From CAWINX01 sp963702055 (GTDB lineage Bacteria; Actinomycetota; Thermoleophilia; Solirubrobacterales; 70-9), in contig OY969702.1 of assembly GCA_963702055.1 (NCBI GenBank), positions 310,001-374,000 on the forward strand: a stretch of DNA of 64,000 bases. The letters are read 5' to 3'. The notes beneath the pieces are model-generated. The model was not told where the DNA came from and searched no databases. It saw only the letters and a list, made by a program, of their open reading frames with translations. Each line of letters starts with the position of its first letter. Position 1 is the first letter of the stretch. A program made the position numbers and the translations under genes. This document shows positions 16,729-24,975 of this stretch, in pieces.

Positions 16729-17364
16729 TCACTTCACCGCCGTCAGCGCCGCCAGGGCGCCCTGCGCGGCGCTGGTCAGGCGCTCGGCACTCGGCGCTCG
16801 CTCGGGATCGAGCTGCCACTGGACCAGCAATCCGTCAAAGAGGGCGATGATCAGTGCCGCCAGGGCGTCGGCGTCCACGTTGGCAGAGCCGATCTCGGCA
16901 AAAGCGTCGAGGGTGGTCGCCGCGATCACCCGGTGGAAGTCGTCATAGCTCGCCGCCATCTCGGCACGCAGATCCTCCGAGCGAGACATCTGCGCCCAGG
17001 CCTCCAGGCAGGCGGCGACCAGCGAGCGGTTCTCCTCGAGCGTGTCGATCACCCCGGCCAAGCTGCGCTGCAGGCGCTCCAGCGGCGTCGCCGGCCCAGG
17101 CTCGTCGGCCAAGGCAACGAGCGGCTTCAACCAGCGCTGGAACGCCTCGGCGACGGCCACGTTGAGCAAGTGCTCCTTGGAGCCGAAGTGGTAGCCGATC
17201 GAAGCGAGATTAGTGCCGGAGGCGGCGACGAGGTCGCGAGCGGTCGTGCGGGCAAAGCCCTTCTCCTGCAGGCAGGCGATCGCCGCCTCCAAGAGGCGCT
17301 CTCTGTGACCTTGCTCACCCTGCGCGGACACCGCCGCGTCTACCTTATGCCCGGATAGATTCAT
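16729..17364 (-). CDS. TetR family transcriptional regulator
   Basis: 211 residues from ATG 17364, the first start after the shared promoter region; the longer frame runs into the divergent MMPL gene. N-terminal TetR helix-turn-helix: RERLLEAAIACLQEKGFART, TARDLVAASGTNLASIGYHFGSKEHLL (residues 20-66). The C-terminal ligand domain contains SLAGVIDTLEENRSLVAACLEAW and ends FDGLLVQWQLDPERAPSAE. It is divergent from the MMPL exporter with only 32 bp between starts, the usual arrangement for a repressor of an efflux gene. A 14-bp inverted repeat covers its own start codon. Inducer unknown. Confidence 0.92.
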   Translation of the reverse strand: MNLSGHKVDAAVSAQGEQGHRERLLEAAIACLQEKGFARTTARDLVAASGTNLASIGYHFGSKEHLLNVAVAEAFQRWLKPLVALADEPGPATPLERLQRSLAGVIDTLEENRSLVAACLEAWAQMSRSEDLRAEMAASYDDFHRVIAATTLDAFAEIGSANVDADALAALIIALFDGLLVQWQLDPERAPSAERLTSAAQGALAALTAVK

Positions 17365-17375
17365 ACGGACGTATG
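17362..17375. promoter_or_regulatory. Probable TetR operator between the regulator and the MMPL gene
   Basis: CATAC-GGAC-GTATG is an inverted repeat with perfect 5-bp arms. It overlaps the TetR start codon on the minus strand and lies about 22 bp before the GTG start of the exporter. Position and size suit autoregulation and repression of the divergent gene. The site is predicted only from symmetry. Confidence 0.6.
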
Positions 17376-17396
17376 TATAACAAAGGAGCGACTCGA

Positions 17397-20300
17397 GTGA
17401 ACCGTCGTCCCAGCACAGCCACGCGCCCCTGGCTCGTGCTGGGAGGGTGGGCGCTGGTCGTGGGGGCGCTGGGGCTCCTCGGCACCGGGATCGCCGCTCG
17501 GCTTTCACCGGCCTCACTGCTCGTTTCCGGCACTCCGTCGGCCCGCGCCCACGCGACGCTCGACCGCCAGTTCGGCAACTCGGTTCCGGTGACGGTGCTG
17601 CTGCAGGGACCCGCCCCGGCGATCGACCGCCAAGGGCCGCGCCTCGCGGCGGCGCTGCGTCGCGAGGGCAGGGTTCAGGTGATCTCGCCGTGGGACCCTG
17701 GCGGGGCGCAGCGCAGCCTGCGGCCGCGTCCGACCGCGGCGCTGATCCTTGCCGGCTTTGAGCGGCCCGAGTCCGAAGCGATGGGCGAAGTCGTGCCGAC
17801 CGCCCAACGAGTGGTCCGCGAGAACGTGCGGCCGCCGCTGCGGGCCCACGTGGGCGGTGTCGCCGCGATCGCCGCCGCGATCCAGAGGGATGCGCTCGCC
17901 GCCACCCAAGACGCCGAGCTGCTGGTAATGCCGATCCTGGTGATCGTCCTGCTGCTCGTCTTCCGCAGCCCGGTGGCGGCCGCTATCCCGCTGCTTATGG
18001 GTGCGGCCACCGTGCTCGCGGGGCGCGGCGTGCTCCTGCTCAGCACATACGTCATGCCGATCAACTCCCTGGCCGTTGCGATCGCCTCGATGATGGGGCT
18101 TGCGCTGGGGGTGGACTACGCACTGCTGATGGTCTCGCGCTTCCGCCAGGAGCGTGACGCGGGAGCCGATGCAGACGCCGCGATCGCCGCGGCAGCGCAC
18201 GCTGCGGGCCGGACGGTCCTCTTCGCCGGCGGAACCCTGGCGCTGGCCATGCTCACGGCGGCGCTGGTCGCTCCGGGCGATCTGCTCGGCTCTGTGGCCG
18301 CGGGCGTAGTCGTCTCCGCCTTGCTCAGCGTTTTGCTGGCGGTCTCCCTGCTGCCGACGCTGCTCCGCGCGCTGTCGCCCTACCTTGAGCGCTGGCGAAT
18401 GCCCAGCGCGGGGCGCGGCGAGCGCCTGCTCGGCCTCGCCGCGGGCTTGATCGCCCGGCCCTGGATCGCGATCCCGTTGATCGTGGCGCCCATGCTCGCC
18501 ATTGCGGCACCGGCGAGCGCACTCAGGATGGGGCCTCCCGACCCGGGCCAGCTGCCACCATCCGATCCCACCCGGCAGGGATTCGAAGCGCTGCGCCGCG
18601 CGATCGGTCCCGGCTGGGCGGCGCCGATCGCGGTCGTCGCCACAGCGCGCGACGGGGTGATCTCCGACCCCGGGCGCCTGCGGGCGATCTCACGCTGGCA
18701 GGATCGCGTCGCTCGCGAGCCGGGAGTGGCCGCGGTGATCGGGCCGGCATCGCTGCAGGAAGCCGAAGGCCCGATCCATACGGCTCGTCGGGCCTACGAG
18801 TCCGCGCCGGCGAAGCTCGCGAACGCGCAGCATGGAATCGCCTCGCTGCGCTCTGGCCTGCACCGCGCAAGCCAGGGCGTCGCCGAGCTCCGCGCGGGGC
18901 TGGGCTCGTCGGCAAACGGCGCAACGACTATCGCCGCCAGGACGAGCGAGGCGCAGGCCGGGGCAACGCGCCTGCAGACAGGGCTGGGACGAGCGAGTTC
19001 GGGCGCCCAACGGCTCTCGACAGGGCTCGACCGCGCCTTGCGCGGCGCCGATGCCCTCGTGGTCGGCCAGCACCGCCTCAGCGCCGGAGCAGCGCGACTG
19101 GCGCACGGCGTTCGCAGACTCGACGACACGTTGCGCGGCCCGCTGGCCCAGCTGCAAGCTATCTCCGCCCGGCTGGGCGTCTGGGCCGCCTGGATCAGGT
19201 CGCTGGGGGTCCCCACCGAAATGGCGGCGCAACGCCTCGAACGTGCCGTGGGGGAGCTGAACGGCATGACCGTGGGAAAGAGCGATCCGCGCTACGCCAG
19301 GCTGGTCGAAACGGTCCGGGAAGCGTCGGCACTCGTCGGTGCCCCGACCGCGGCCGCTCCCGTGGAAGGCAAAGCCGCACTGCCGGCCGGAGTCGCCCGG
19401 TCGCTGGCGGCGGCGATCGTCGGAATCCAGGAACAGCTGTCTAACTCGGTGGGATCGCTGGCGTCCCTGCCCGGCCGGCTCCAGCAGCTCGCCGACGGCG
19501 TCGGCCGGCTGCGGGCGGGCGCCAACCGGGTCGCGGCCGGGGCGGGGGCAGCGGAACGAGGCGGCCGTCAGCTGCGCGCGGCGCTGGGGCGGCTGGCCCG
19601 CGGCGCTGATCGCCTCGACCGCGGCCTTGAAAGTGCCAAAGGCGGCGGCGGGCAACTCGCCGGCGGCCTCGGCGTGATCGCCTCCGGGGCCGATCGCCTC
19701 GCCGGCGGCCTGCGCGGCGGAGAGGCGCGCAGCGGGCAGTTGGCCGACGGGCTCGCCCGGCCGCAGGGGCCGCTGAGCCACTACGCGGTAGTCCTACACG
19801 GCTACCGGCGCGGGTATGACACGCTGCGGGCCCGCTCACCCGGGGCGATCGACTCCGGCTACCTGATGCTCACCGCGCTCGACGGCACCTTGCCGGCGAC
19901 CCGAGGACAGATCGCGCAGGTCATCAACCTGGACGGCGGCGGACAGACGGTGCGGATGCTGATCGTCCCGACGGCCGGACCGAGCGCCCCCTCCACCGCC
20001 CGCCTCAGCCACCGGCTCCAGGACCAGCTACCGGCGCTCGCCAGCGCCAGCGGCACCGAGGTGGCGATCGGCGAAGGCGCGCAGAGCCTCGCCGACTACA
20101 CCGACGCCACCATGGCCCGCATCCCTTGGCTCGTCATCTCGCTCTCGCTGGTCGCAGTCGCGATGCTCACCCTGGTGGTGCGCTCGCTGCTGCTGCCGCT
20201 TGTCGCCGTCGCCCTCAACCTGCTGACGATCGCCGCCGCCTTCGGCGCTCTGAAGCTCTTCTTCGGGCTCGACCTGCTGGTCGGCCCCCGCTACATCGAC

Positions 20301-21161
20301 GCGATATCGGCTGCCGGGGTGCTCACGATCATGTTCGTCCTCTCGATCGACTACGAGGTGTTCCTGCTGACCCGTATGCGGGAGGCCTGGCTGGCGAGCG
20401 GCGACCACGCCTACGCGATCGATTACGGCCTGCGCAACACTGCCGGCGTGATCGCCGGCGCGGCGACGATCATGAGCTCGGTCTTCCTCGCCTTCGCCAC
20501 CGCCGACATTGCCTCGCTGCAGCAGTTCGGTGTCGGGCTCACCGTCGCGGTGGTGCTAGACGCGACCGTGATCCGGCTGGTGCTTCTCCCGGCGATCATG
20601 CGGGCCTTGGGGCCCCGGGCCTGGTGGATTCCCGGCTGGCTGGATCGGCGGCTGCCCCTGCTCGACCACGGCGCTGGGCCGGCGCCCGCGCCTGCCGAGC
20701 CGGGGGAGGAATCGGCGATCCGGGAGTTCGAAGTCATCTCCCACGCCGAGCACAGCTGCATGCTCGATCTCCTCGCCGAGCTCGAAGAGGCCAGCGCGAC
20801 TCGAGATGCCGATCGGGTCTTGCGCCTGGTCCGCGAGCTGCGGGCGATCGCCGAGCCTCATTTCCACTATGAGCAGATGGCGCTCTTCCCCCGCCTCGCC
20901 GGCGTCCTCGGCCCCGAGTACATCGAACGCCTCTACGCCGAGCAGGACGATGTCGTCGCGGCGCTGCGGAAGATCGAAGCACTCGCCCTGCCCGGCCGAA
21001 TCGACGAGTCTGAGGCCACGGAGGCTCGCCGGCTCGCACGCGCGGCTCGCGCCTCGGTGAAGGCTTGCGACGCCGCCTGCGAGGCAGTCGAGTCCCAGCC
21101 CGAGGAGGTGGCGACACGGGTGCTGGCGGCGCGGGAACGCGTTCTGGCCGCTACCGGGTAG
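17397..21161 (+). CDS. MMPL/RND-type exporter with C-terminal hemerythrin-like domain
   Basis: 1254 residues from GTG 17397, eight bases after AAAGGAG; ATG 17373 lacks such a site. Two MMPL membrane blocks are visible: helices around residues 175-380 with MGLALGVDYALLMVSRFR, and around 900-1085 with MFVLSIDYEVFLLTRMREAW. The long extracytoplasmic part between them (about 430-800) is full of GAxxLxxGL-type heptad repeats, typical of large MmpL and YhgE-like proteins. Unusually, residues 1110-1254 continue as a soluble helical domain with EFEVISHAEHSCMLDLL and EPHFHYEQMALFPRL, which resembles a hemerythrin HHE domain. Likely exports a lipid or drug under TetR control. Carried by element E1. Confidence 0.88.
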   Translation: MNRRPSTATRPWLVLGGWALVVGALGLLGTGIAARLSPASLLVSGTPSARAHATLDRQFGNSVPVTVLLQGPAPAIDRQGPRLAAALRREGRVQVISPWDPGGAQRSLRPRPTAALILAGFERPESEAMGEVVPTAQRVVRENVRPPLRAHVGGVAAIAAAIQRDALAATQDAELLVMPILVIVLLLVFRSPVAAAIPLLMGAATVLAGRGVLLLSTYVMPINSLAVAIASMMGLALGVDYALLMVSRFRQERDAGADADAAIAAAAHAAGRTVLFAGGTLALAMLTAALVAPGDLLGSVAAGVVVSALLSVLLAVSLLPTLLRALSPYLERWRMPSAGRGERLLGLAAGLIARPWIAIPLIVAPMLAIAAPASALRMGPPDPGQLPPSDPTRQGFEALRRAIGPGWAAPIAVVATARDGVISDPGRLRAISRWQDRVAREPGVAAVIGPASLQEAEGPIHTARRAYESAPAKLANAQHGIASLRSGLHRASQGVAELRAGLGSSANGATTIAARTSEAQAGATRLQTGLGRASSGAQRLSTGLDRALRGADALVVGQHRLSAGAARLAHGVRRLDDTLRGPLAQLQAISARLGVWAAWIRSLGVPTEMAAQRLERAVGELNGMTVGKSDPRYARLVETVREASALVGAPTAAAPVEGKAALPAGVARSLAAAIVGIQEQLSNSVGSLASLPGRLQQLADGVGRLRAGANRVAAGAGAAERGGRQLRAALGRLARGADRLDRGLESAKGGGGQLAGGLGVIASGADRLAGGLRGGEARSGQLADGLARPQGPLSHYAVVLHGYRRGYDTLRARSPGAIDSGYLMLTALDGTLPATRGQIAQVINLDGGGQTVRMLIVPTAGPSAPSTARLSHRLQDQLPALASASGTEVAIGEGAQSLADYTDATMARIPWLVISLSLVAVAMLTLVVRSLLLPLVAVALNLLTIAAAFGALKLFFGLDLLVGPRYIDAISAAGVLTIMFVLSIDYEVFLLTRMREAWLASGDHAYAIDYGLRNTAGVIAGAATIMSSVFLAFATADIASLQQFGVGLTVAVVLDATVIRLVLLPAIMRALGPRAWWIPGWLDRRLPLLDHGAGPAPAPAEPGEESAIREFEVISHAEHSCMLDLLAELEEASATRDADRVLRLVRELRAIAEPHFHYEQMALFPRLAGVLGPEYIERLYAEQDDVVAALRKIEALALPGRIDESEATEARRLARAARASVKACDAACEAVESQPEEVATRVLAARERVLAATG

Positions 21162-21415
21162 GACTACCAGGCAAGAGCAAGAGCGGGACGGGTGCGCCAC
21201 CGGCCCTCGGGGCGCCGAGACACTTGGATCTCAGCTGACGGCGGAATCGATCTTGCGGACTCCAAAGAAACCGTAATCCATCCGCTGCAAGGCAGGTGTT
21301 TTCCCCCGATGACGGCGAAGTTGCCGGGGGCCACGATTGTTGTTTGAGCACTGAAACCACCGGCCGGGAAGCAGGGGTGCCCCGCGGCAAGCCTCGCCGA
21401 GAGGGTGTCGTCGCG

Positions 21416-22456
21416 ATGCTTGTTCGGGTCCGAGCCAAGCGGCGCCCCCTCACGCTCGCCGGCGCGGCACTCCTCTTCGTATTTGTCTTCTTCCTGGTGG
21501 AGCAAACCGCCGAGGCCGACGAGACGATCGGGCTGCTCTACGCGGTGCCCGTTGCGCTGGTGGGCCTGGAGTTCGGGCTTGGCGCGGGTTTCGGCGCGGC
21601 GATTGCCGCCCTCGCTCTCTCGACAGTCTGGGCGGCGACGGGTCCCCCGGACTTTGAGGGAGTCGGATTCGCTACCAGCGCCGTGGCACTGGTGAGCGTC
21701 GGCGGCTTCGCCGGGCGCTTCGGTGACCGTACGCGCGCGCAGGCCGCCCTGCGCTCTGAGCTTGAGCTGAGCCGCCAGCGCGTCTCCGAACAGCTTCGCA
21801 GCGCCAGTCGCCTTCTCGGCTACCACGAGGCCGAGCGCCGCGAGATCGCCAACCAGCTTCACGAGCAGGTGGCGCAGACCGTGGCGGCCGCGCTGATGGC
21901 GCTCAGCCTGGTAGAGGACGATGTCGAGGGCGGGACCCTCCATCGCTCCCAGATCGAGTCCGTTCGCAGTCACATGCGCGAGTGCCTTGAGGATCTTCGC
22001 GGCCTCGCCGCCAGCTTGCGGCCGACCGTACTGGACGAGCTGGGGCTGGTTTCCGCGCTGGAGCGCATCTGCAGCGAGGAGGGTGAGCGCGCCTGCCAGC
22101 CGATCGCCATGCACTTCGACGGGTCTCTGGGTGGTCTGCCTGCCGGGGTCGAGATCTCCGCCTATCGCACCGTCAAGGAGGTGCTCGAAGCCCTGAGCGG
22201 CGCGACGAAAGTTGGTGTGAGCGTCGACGAAGGGAGGGCCAGCCTGCGGATCGCAGTAACCGCAGCTTTGAGCGACAGAGACGAGCACGGGGTGGAGGAG
22301 AAGGTTGCGACGGCGCGAGCGCGGTTGGAGCTGCTCGGCGGGTCACTGCGGACCAGCTTGCGTCCCGGCGAAGACGGCGCCTCCATCGTCACGGTCATCG
22401 CAGACACTCCGCTGCGCCCGGGTGAGGGGCTACGCGAAAGCTTCCCGCCTTCGTAG
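21416..22456 (+). CDS. Orphan NarL-type sensor histidine kinase, ATPase domain degenerate
   Basis: 346 residues from ATG 21416. Residues 10-105 form about four membrane helices with a DETIGLLYAVPVALVGLE segment. A HisKA_3-type dimerisation box follows: YHEAERREIANQLHEQVAQTV, with the phospho-accepting His near residue 150. The ATP-binding part is short and altered. The N-box is replaced by EVLEALSGATKVGVSV, without its Asn, and the Asp-Gly-Gly loop cannot be found. It may therefore be unable to autophosphorylate. No response regulator of the NarL type lies nearby. It is the last gene of E1; the 254 bp before it hold no other convincing gene. Confidence 0.75.
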   Translation: MLVRVRAKRRPLTLAGAALLFVFVFFLVEQTAEADETIGLLYAVPVALVGLEFGLGAGFGAAIAALALSTVWAATGPPDFEGVGFATSAVALVSVGGFAGRFGDRTRAQAALRSELELSRQRVSEQLRSASRLLGYHEAERREIANQLHEQVAQTVAAALMALSLVEDDVEGGTLHRSQIESVRSHMRECLEDLRGLAASLRPTVLDELGLVSALERICSEEGERACQPIAMHFDGSLGGLPAGVEISAYRTVKEVLEALSGATKVGVSVDEGRASLRIAVTAALSDRDEHGVEEKVATARARLELLGGSLRTSLRPGEDGASIVTVIADTPLRPGEGLRESFPPS

Positions 22457-22783
22457 GCTTGGCGATCGCGATCCGAGGGTGCGCAGGGTGAGACCATGTC
22501 CCGTCGCTCCCGCTCTCGCGATCCCGGAGCTTGCACGTTGACCGTGGGTCGCTCCGCGATAAGTTGAATCGTCGGGTTGCCGAATCGGATCCTTCCGCCG
22601 TGCTTACCTTGCTCGTGGTCGCCTCGGTAGCGCTCGCCTCCACGCAGACGATCACGGATAAGAAGGCGGCGGGGTCCCAAGATGCACTTCGTGCCTAGAA
22701 GTTCGGGACATATTTGGGACACAAATTGCTGATCGTGTGCTTAGTCACTTTTAAAACTCGCTGATTTCCAGGAGAAACAGCAG
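22457..22783 (+). other. Non-coding right end of E1 with candidate arm sites
   Basis: No convincing gene. A GTG-started 32-codon frame at 22600-22698 with a hydrophobic start is too short to trust. Two GGGACA copies spaced 11 bp apart (22705-22710 and 22716-22721) mirror the pair near the left end of E1 and lie about 60 bp from the att copy. The last 60 bp are AT-richer than the surroundings. Confidence 0.55.
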
Positions 22784-22825
22784 TGCCGGAGGAGGGACTC
22801 GAACCCCCGACACGCGGATTATGAT
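22784..22825 (-). repeat. Middle attachment-site copy between E1 and E2
   Basis: Exact copy of the 42-bp tRNA-Met 3' half. It serves as the right end of E1 and the left end of E2. The following base is C as in the left copy, whereas the true tRNA continues with TCCGC of the anticodon stem. Confidence 0.92.
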
Positions 22826-22872
22826 CGCGAATCAGCCGTACAGCCCGCGCCCCGGTGATCCGGGAATCGGCG

Positions 22873-24183
22873 CTAGGAAACGCTTTCCGCCAGAACGGCT
22901 TCCCCGTTGGTCCCGTCGCTTACGAGGGGGTCCGGACTCACTTTGGACTCACCCTCCGCAGGCAGCTCCGCTGCCAGGTCGAGGCCCTCGCCCACGCCGT
23001 CATCGAGCAGGTGGACGTAGGTGTCCAGCGTGAAGCCGGGCGAGTGGTGGCCGAGCCAGCGCTGAACTTGCTTGACGTTGCGACCGGCCGCGAACAGCAT
23101 CGAGGCGCAGGTGTGGCGGAACGTGTGGAAGCCGATCCACGGCACACCCGCCTCTTCCGCCGCGATCTGCATGACGCGACGGCGGACGTTCTCCTGTCGG
23201 AGCGGAGCGCCGTTGCGAGCGGGGAACACGAGGTCTTCGTCGCCGTCGAACTCAGCCGCCTGTCGGCGTTGGCGTAGCTCTCGGCAGAGCGCCGCGTCGA
23301 GCGGGATCGCCCGCTGCCCATGCTTCGACTTCGGGGGCTTGTAGCGCGGCTCCTCGCCTTTCGGCTGACGCTTCGCCAGGGCTCGCCGTACCCGCAGGTG
23401 CGGCTCTGAGCCGTCGAGCTTTAGGTCGCGCCAGCGCAGAGCCGCCAGCTCCGACCAGCGCACTCCTGTCGCGGCGAGAGTCCGAAACATCACCCGCCAG
23501 TCCGGCGGCACGATCCGCAGGAACATCCCCAACTGTTCGCGGGTCAGGGCCTTCGCCTTCTCGTGTTCGGTTTCCTCGATCTGCGGACGGTGGGGGAGGG
23601 GGACGCCATCGCAGGGGTTGGAGCGAATCAGCCCCTCGCGGCGAGCGGTGGAGAGACAGGCTCGCAGCGGGCTGACGATCCGGCGTACCGTGGCGTCTGA
23701 GAGGCGCACAGGGCCGCTGTCGGCCTTCGGGGCGGCCTTCCCCTGTAGCTCGGCCTTCTGGCGTCGCTCGTCGCTCTGGCGGCGCCCCTGTTCCTTCTCG
23801 TCGCAGAGCCAGCCGATCCAGTTCGCGATGTCGCGGGGGGTGATCGCCCCGAGTCGACGGTCCCCCAGGAACGGGTTGATGTAGCGATCCAGGTCGCGCT
23901 TGTAGTCGATGCGGGTGTCGTCGGTGAATCCCCGTCGACCGTTGCCCTGGTAGCGCTCGATCCACTCGGCCGCGTACTCGCGCAGTGGCGTTCGGGCTTG
24001 AGTGACCAGATCCAGCTCCCCTCGATCGCGCGCGGCCTCACGGGCTCGCTTGATCTGGAGCGCTTCGTCCAGGGTCCGGGCGCTCTCGGCATGGCGCTTG
24101 CCGTTCGCCCGGAAGCGGACCACGTAGCGGCTCCCGCGCTTGTAGATACCGGGGTGTCGGGTCTTGACCATCGGTGCAGCCAT
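22873..24183 (-). CDS. Tyrosine integrase of element E2
   Basis: 436 residues from ATG 24183. Order of domains: an arm-binding N-terminus (HPGIYKRGSRYVVRFRANGK, 8-60), a core-binding SAM-like domain (about 70-190) and the catalytic domain (210-400). Catalytic residues are all present: Arg in TGVRWSELAALRW, Lys in the hairpin that follows, HTFRHTCAS (HxxR), GHHSP and the nucleophile Tyr in LDTYVHLLDD. Its stop is 47 bp from the att copy, the normal place for a site-specific integrase that uses a tRNA 3' end. A pair of candidate arm sites lies within its last codons. It should integrate and, with an excisionase, excise E2. Confidence 0.95.
   Translation of the reverse strand: MAAPMVKTRHPGIYKRGSRYVVRFRANGKRHAESARTLDEALQIKRAREAARDRGELDLVTQARTPLREYAAEWIERYQGNGRRGFTDDTRIDYKRDLDRYINPFLGDRRLGAITPRDIANWIGWLCDEKEQGRRQSDERRQKAELQGKAAPKADSGPVRLSDATVRRIVSPLRACLSTARREGLIRSNPCDGVPLPHRPQIEETEHEKAKALTREQLGMFLRIVPPDWRVMFRTLAATGVRWSELAALRWRDLKLDGSEPHLRVRRALAKRQPKGEEPRYKPPKSKHGQRAIPLDAALCRELRQRRQAAEFDGDEDLVFPARNGAPLRQENVRRRVMQIAAEEAGVPWIGFHTFRHTCASMLFAAGRNVKQVQRWLGHHSPGFTLDTYVHLLDDGVGEGLDLAAELPAEGESKVSPDPLVSDGTNGEAVLAESVS
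22934..22952 (-). other. Candidate integrase arm-type sites, E2 left end
   Basis: GGACTCAC occurs twice, 11 bp apart, as GGACTCACTTTGGACTCAC. The same 19 bp recur exactly at 30720-30738, inside the other end of E2. Here they fall inside the integrase gene, encoding the ESKVSPD part of its tail. Confidence 0.65.
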
Positions 24184-24358
24184 CGCTACGCCTCCTCATG
24201 CCGAGGGGCCAACGGGGGCGATAGCCTGACCCGCGCATCGGGCCTGGTGAAGGCTAAGCCCGGTGCCACGGGGCCGGTCGTTCGCGCGACGCGGCCCCAC
24301 TTGTTTGATGGTGAGACTTTATGCCCTCTTGGCCGCATGTCAAGGCACCGCCGGGCAT

Positions 24359-24637
24359 TCAGGCACGAGCGAACTCATCCTGGGGGCTGGAGACGTAGCT
24401 GTCCAAGTCCTCGCGTCGGAACAGCAGGCGCTTGCCGTCGCGGTAGCACGCAACCGTTCCGCGCTCCACGAGGTCATAGATCCGGCGCTTGCCGCACGCG
24501 AGGTACTCAGCCGCGTCATCGACGTTCATGTAGGGCTGCGGGGGCGGGGTCATCCGCGTCGCAAGCTCCTCCGCCACCTTCGCTGCGTGGTAGTCGAGCA
24601 ACTCGCGAGGGACCGGGATCGGGAAGTGGTCGCTCAC
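24359..24637 (-). CDS. Excisionase/AlpA-like helix-turn-helix protein
   Basis: 92 residues from GTG 24637, which overlaps the zinc-ribbon stop by 4 bp (GTGA); the longer frame runs through that gene. The C-terminal 50 residues form a MerR-type winged helix: YMNVDDAAEYLACGKRRIYDLVERG, then VACYRDGKRLLFRREDLDSYV, typical of excisionase-family DNA-binding proteins. The N-terminal 40 residues are helical and unassigned. It lies between the primase module and the integrase, so it may act as a recombination directionality factor or as a regulator of the integrase, as AlpA does. Confidence 0.8.
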   Translation of the reverse strand: MSDHFPIPVPRELLDYHAAKVAEELATRMTPPPQPYMNVDDAAEYLACGKRRIYDLVERGTVACYRDGKRLLFRREDLDSYVSSPQDEFARA

Positions 24638-24975
24638 TTGGGCACCCACTCCGGCGTCGGCATCGGCGCTTCGCAATGCGCGCAGGCCCACGGCCCGCCG
24701 CCCGGTGTTTCGGTCGGGCAAGGGTGGTCGCAGCAGGTTGGATCAGGCTGAGGGGCCGGGGGCTTCCTGTAGCGCTCCGTGCGCTGACAGTCCGGGCAGT
24801 ACATGGCATCGGAGCGCTTGGGGGTGAAGGCAGTTCCACAGTGCGCGCAGGGGCGAGGGGTCGGGTCCTTCTTGCCACGGTGCTTCGCAAGGCGACAACG
24901 CGGCGAGCAGCACTTCGCTTGTGGCCGACGACCCTCCAGGGAGGCTCCGCAGTTCTCGCAGCGCCGGCCGGTCAT
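24634..24975 (-). CDS. Zinc-ribbon protein of unknown function
   Basis: 113 residues. Three or four Cys pairs are visible: RCENCGASL with CCSPRCRLAKHRG, PCAHCGTAF with MYCPDCQRTERY, and CCDHPC with ACAHCEAPMP. The first two blocks look like treble-clef or zinc-ribbon fingers seen in small phage and plasmid proteins. It overlaps the primase stop by 4 bp and the HTH protein start by 4 bp, so all three are translated together. It may contact DNA or the replication complex; no enzyme motif is visible. Confidence 0.7.
   Translation of the reverse strand: MTGRRCENCGASLEGRRPQAKCCSPRCRLAKHRGKKDPTPRPCAHCGTAFTPKRSDAMYCPDCQRTERYRKPPAPQPDPTCCDHPCPTETPGGGPWACAHCEAPMPTPEWVPK

Larger units (their letters stand above)
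14906..22825. mobile_element. Integrated element E1 (about 7.9 kb), decayed at its left end
   Basis: E1 is bounded by two 42-bp copies of the 3' half of the tRNA-Met gene (14906-14947 and 22784-22825). Inside the left copy lies a broken tyrosine integrase preceded by a pair of GGGACA repeats, and the same kind of pair occurs just inside the right copy. Cargo comprises gene fragments (DedA, possibly GT51, response regulator), a TetR regulator with a divergent MMPL exporter, and an orphan histidine kinase. The intact tRNA gene is at the far end, after element E2, so E1 and E2 form a tandem array in one attachment site. E1 should be unable to excise with its own integrase. Confidence 0.8.

Noticed and set aside
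17373..17396. ATG 17373 as the MMPL start
   Set aside because: No ribosome site and it overlaps the operator; GTG 17397 has AAAGGAG at correct distance.
15033..22730. CRISPR array reading of the GGGACA and GGACTCAC repeats
   Set aside because: Only two copies per site, no regular spacers and no cas genes in the window.
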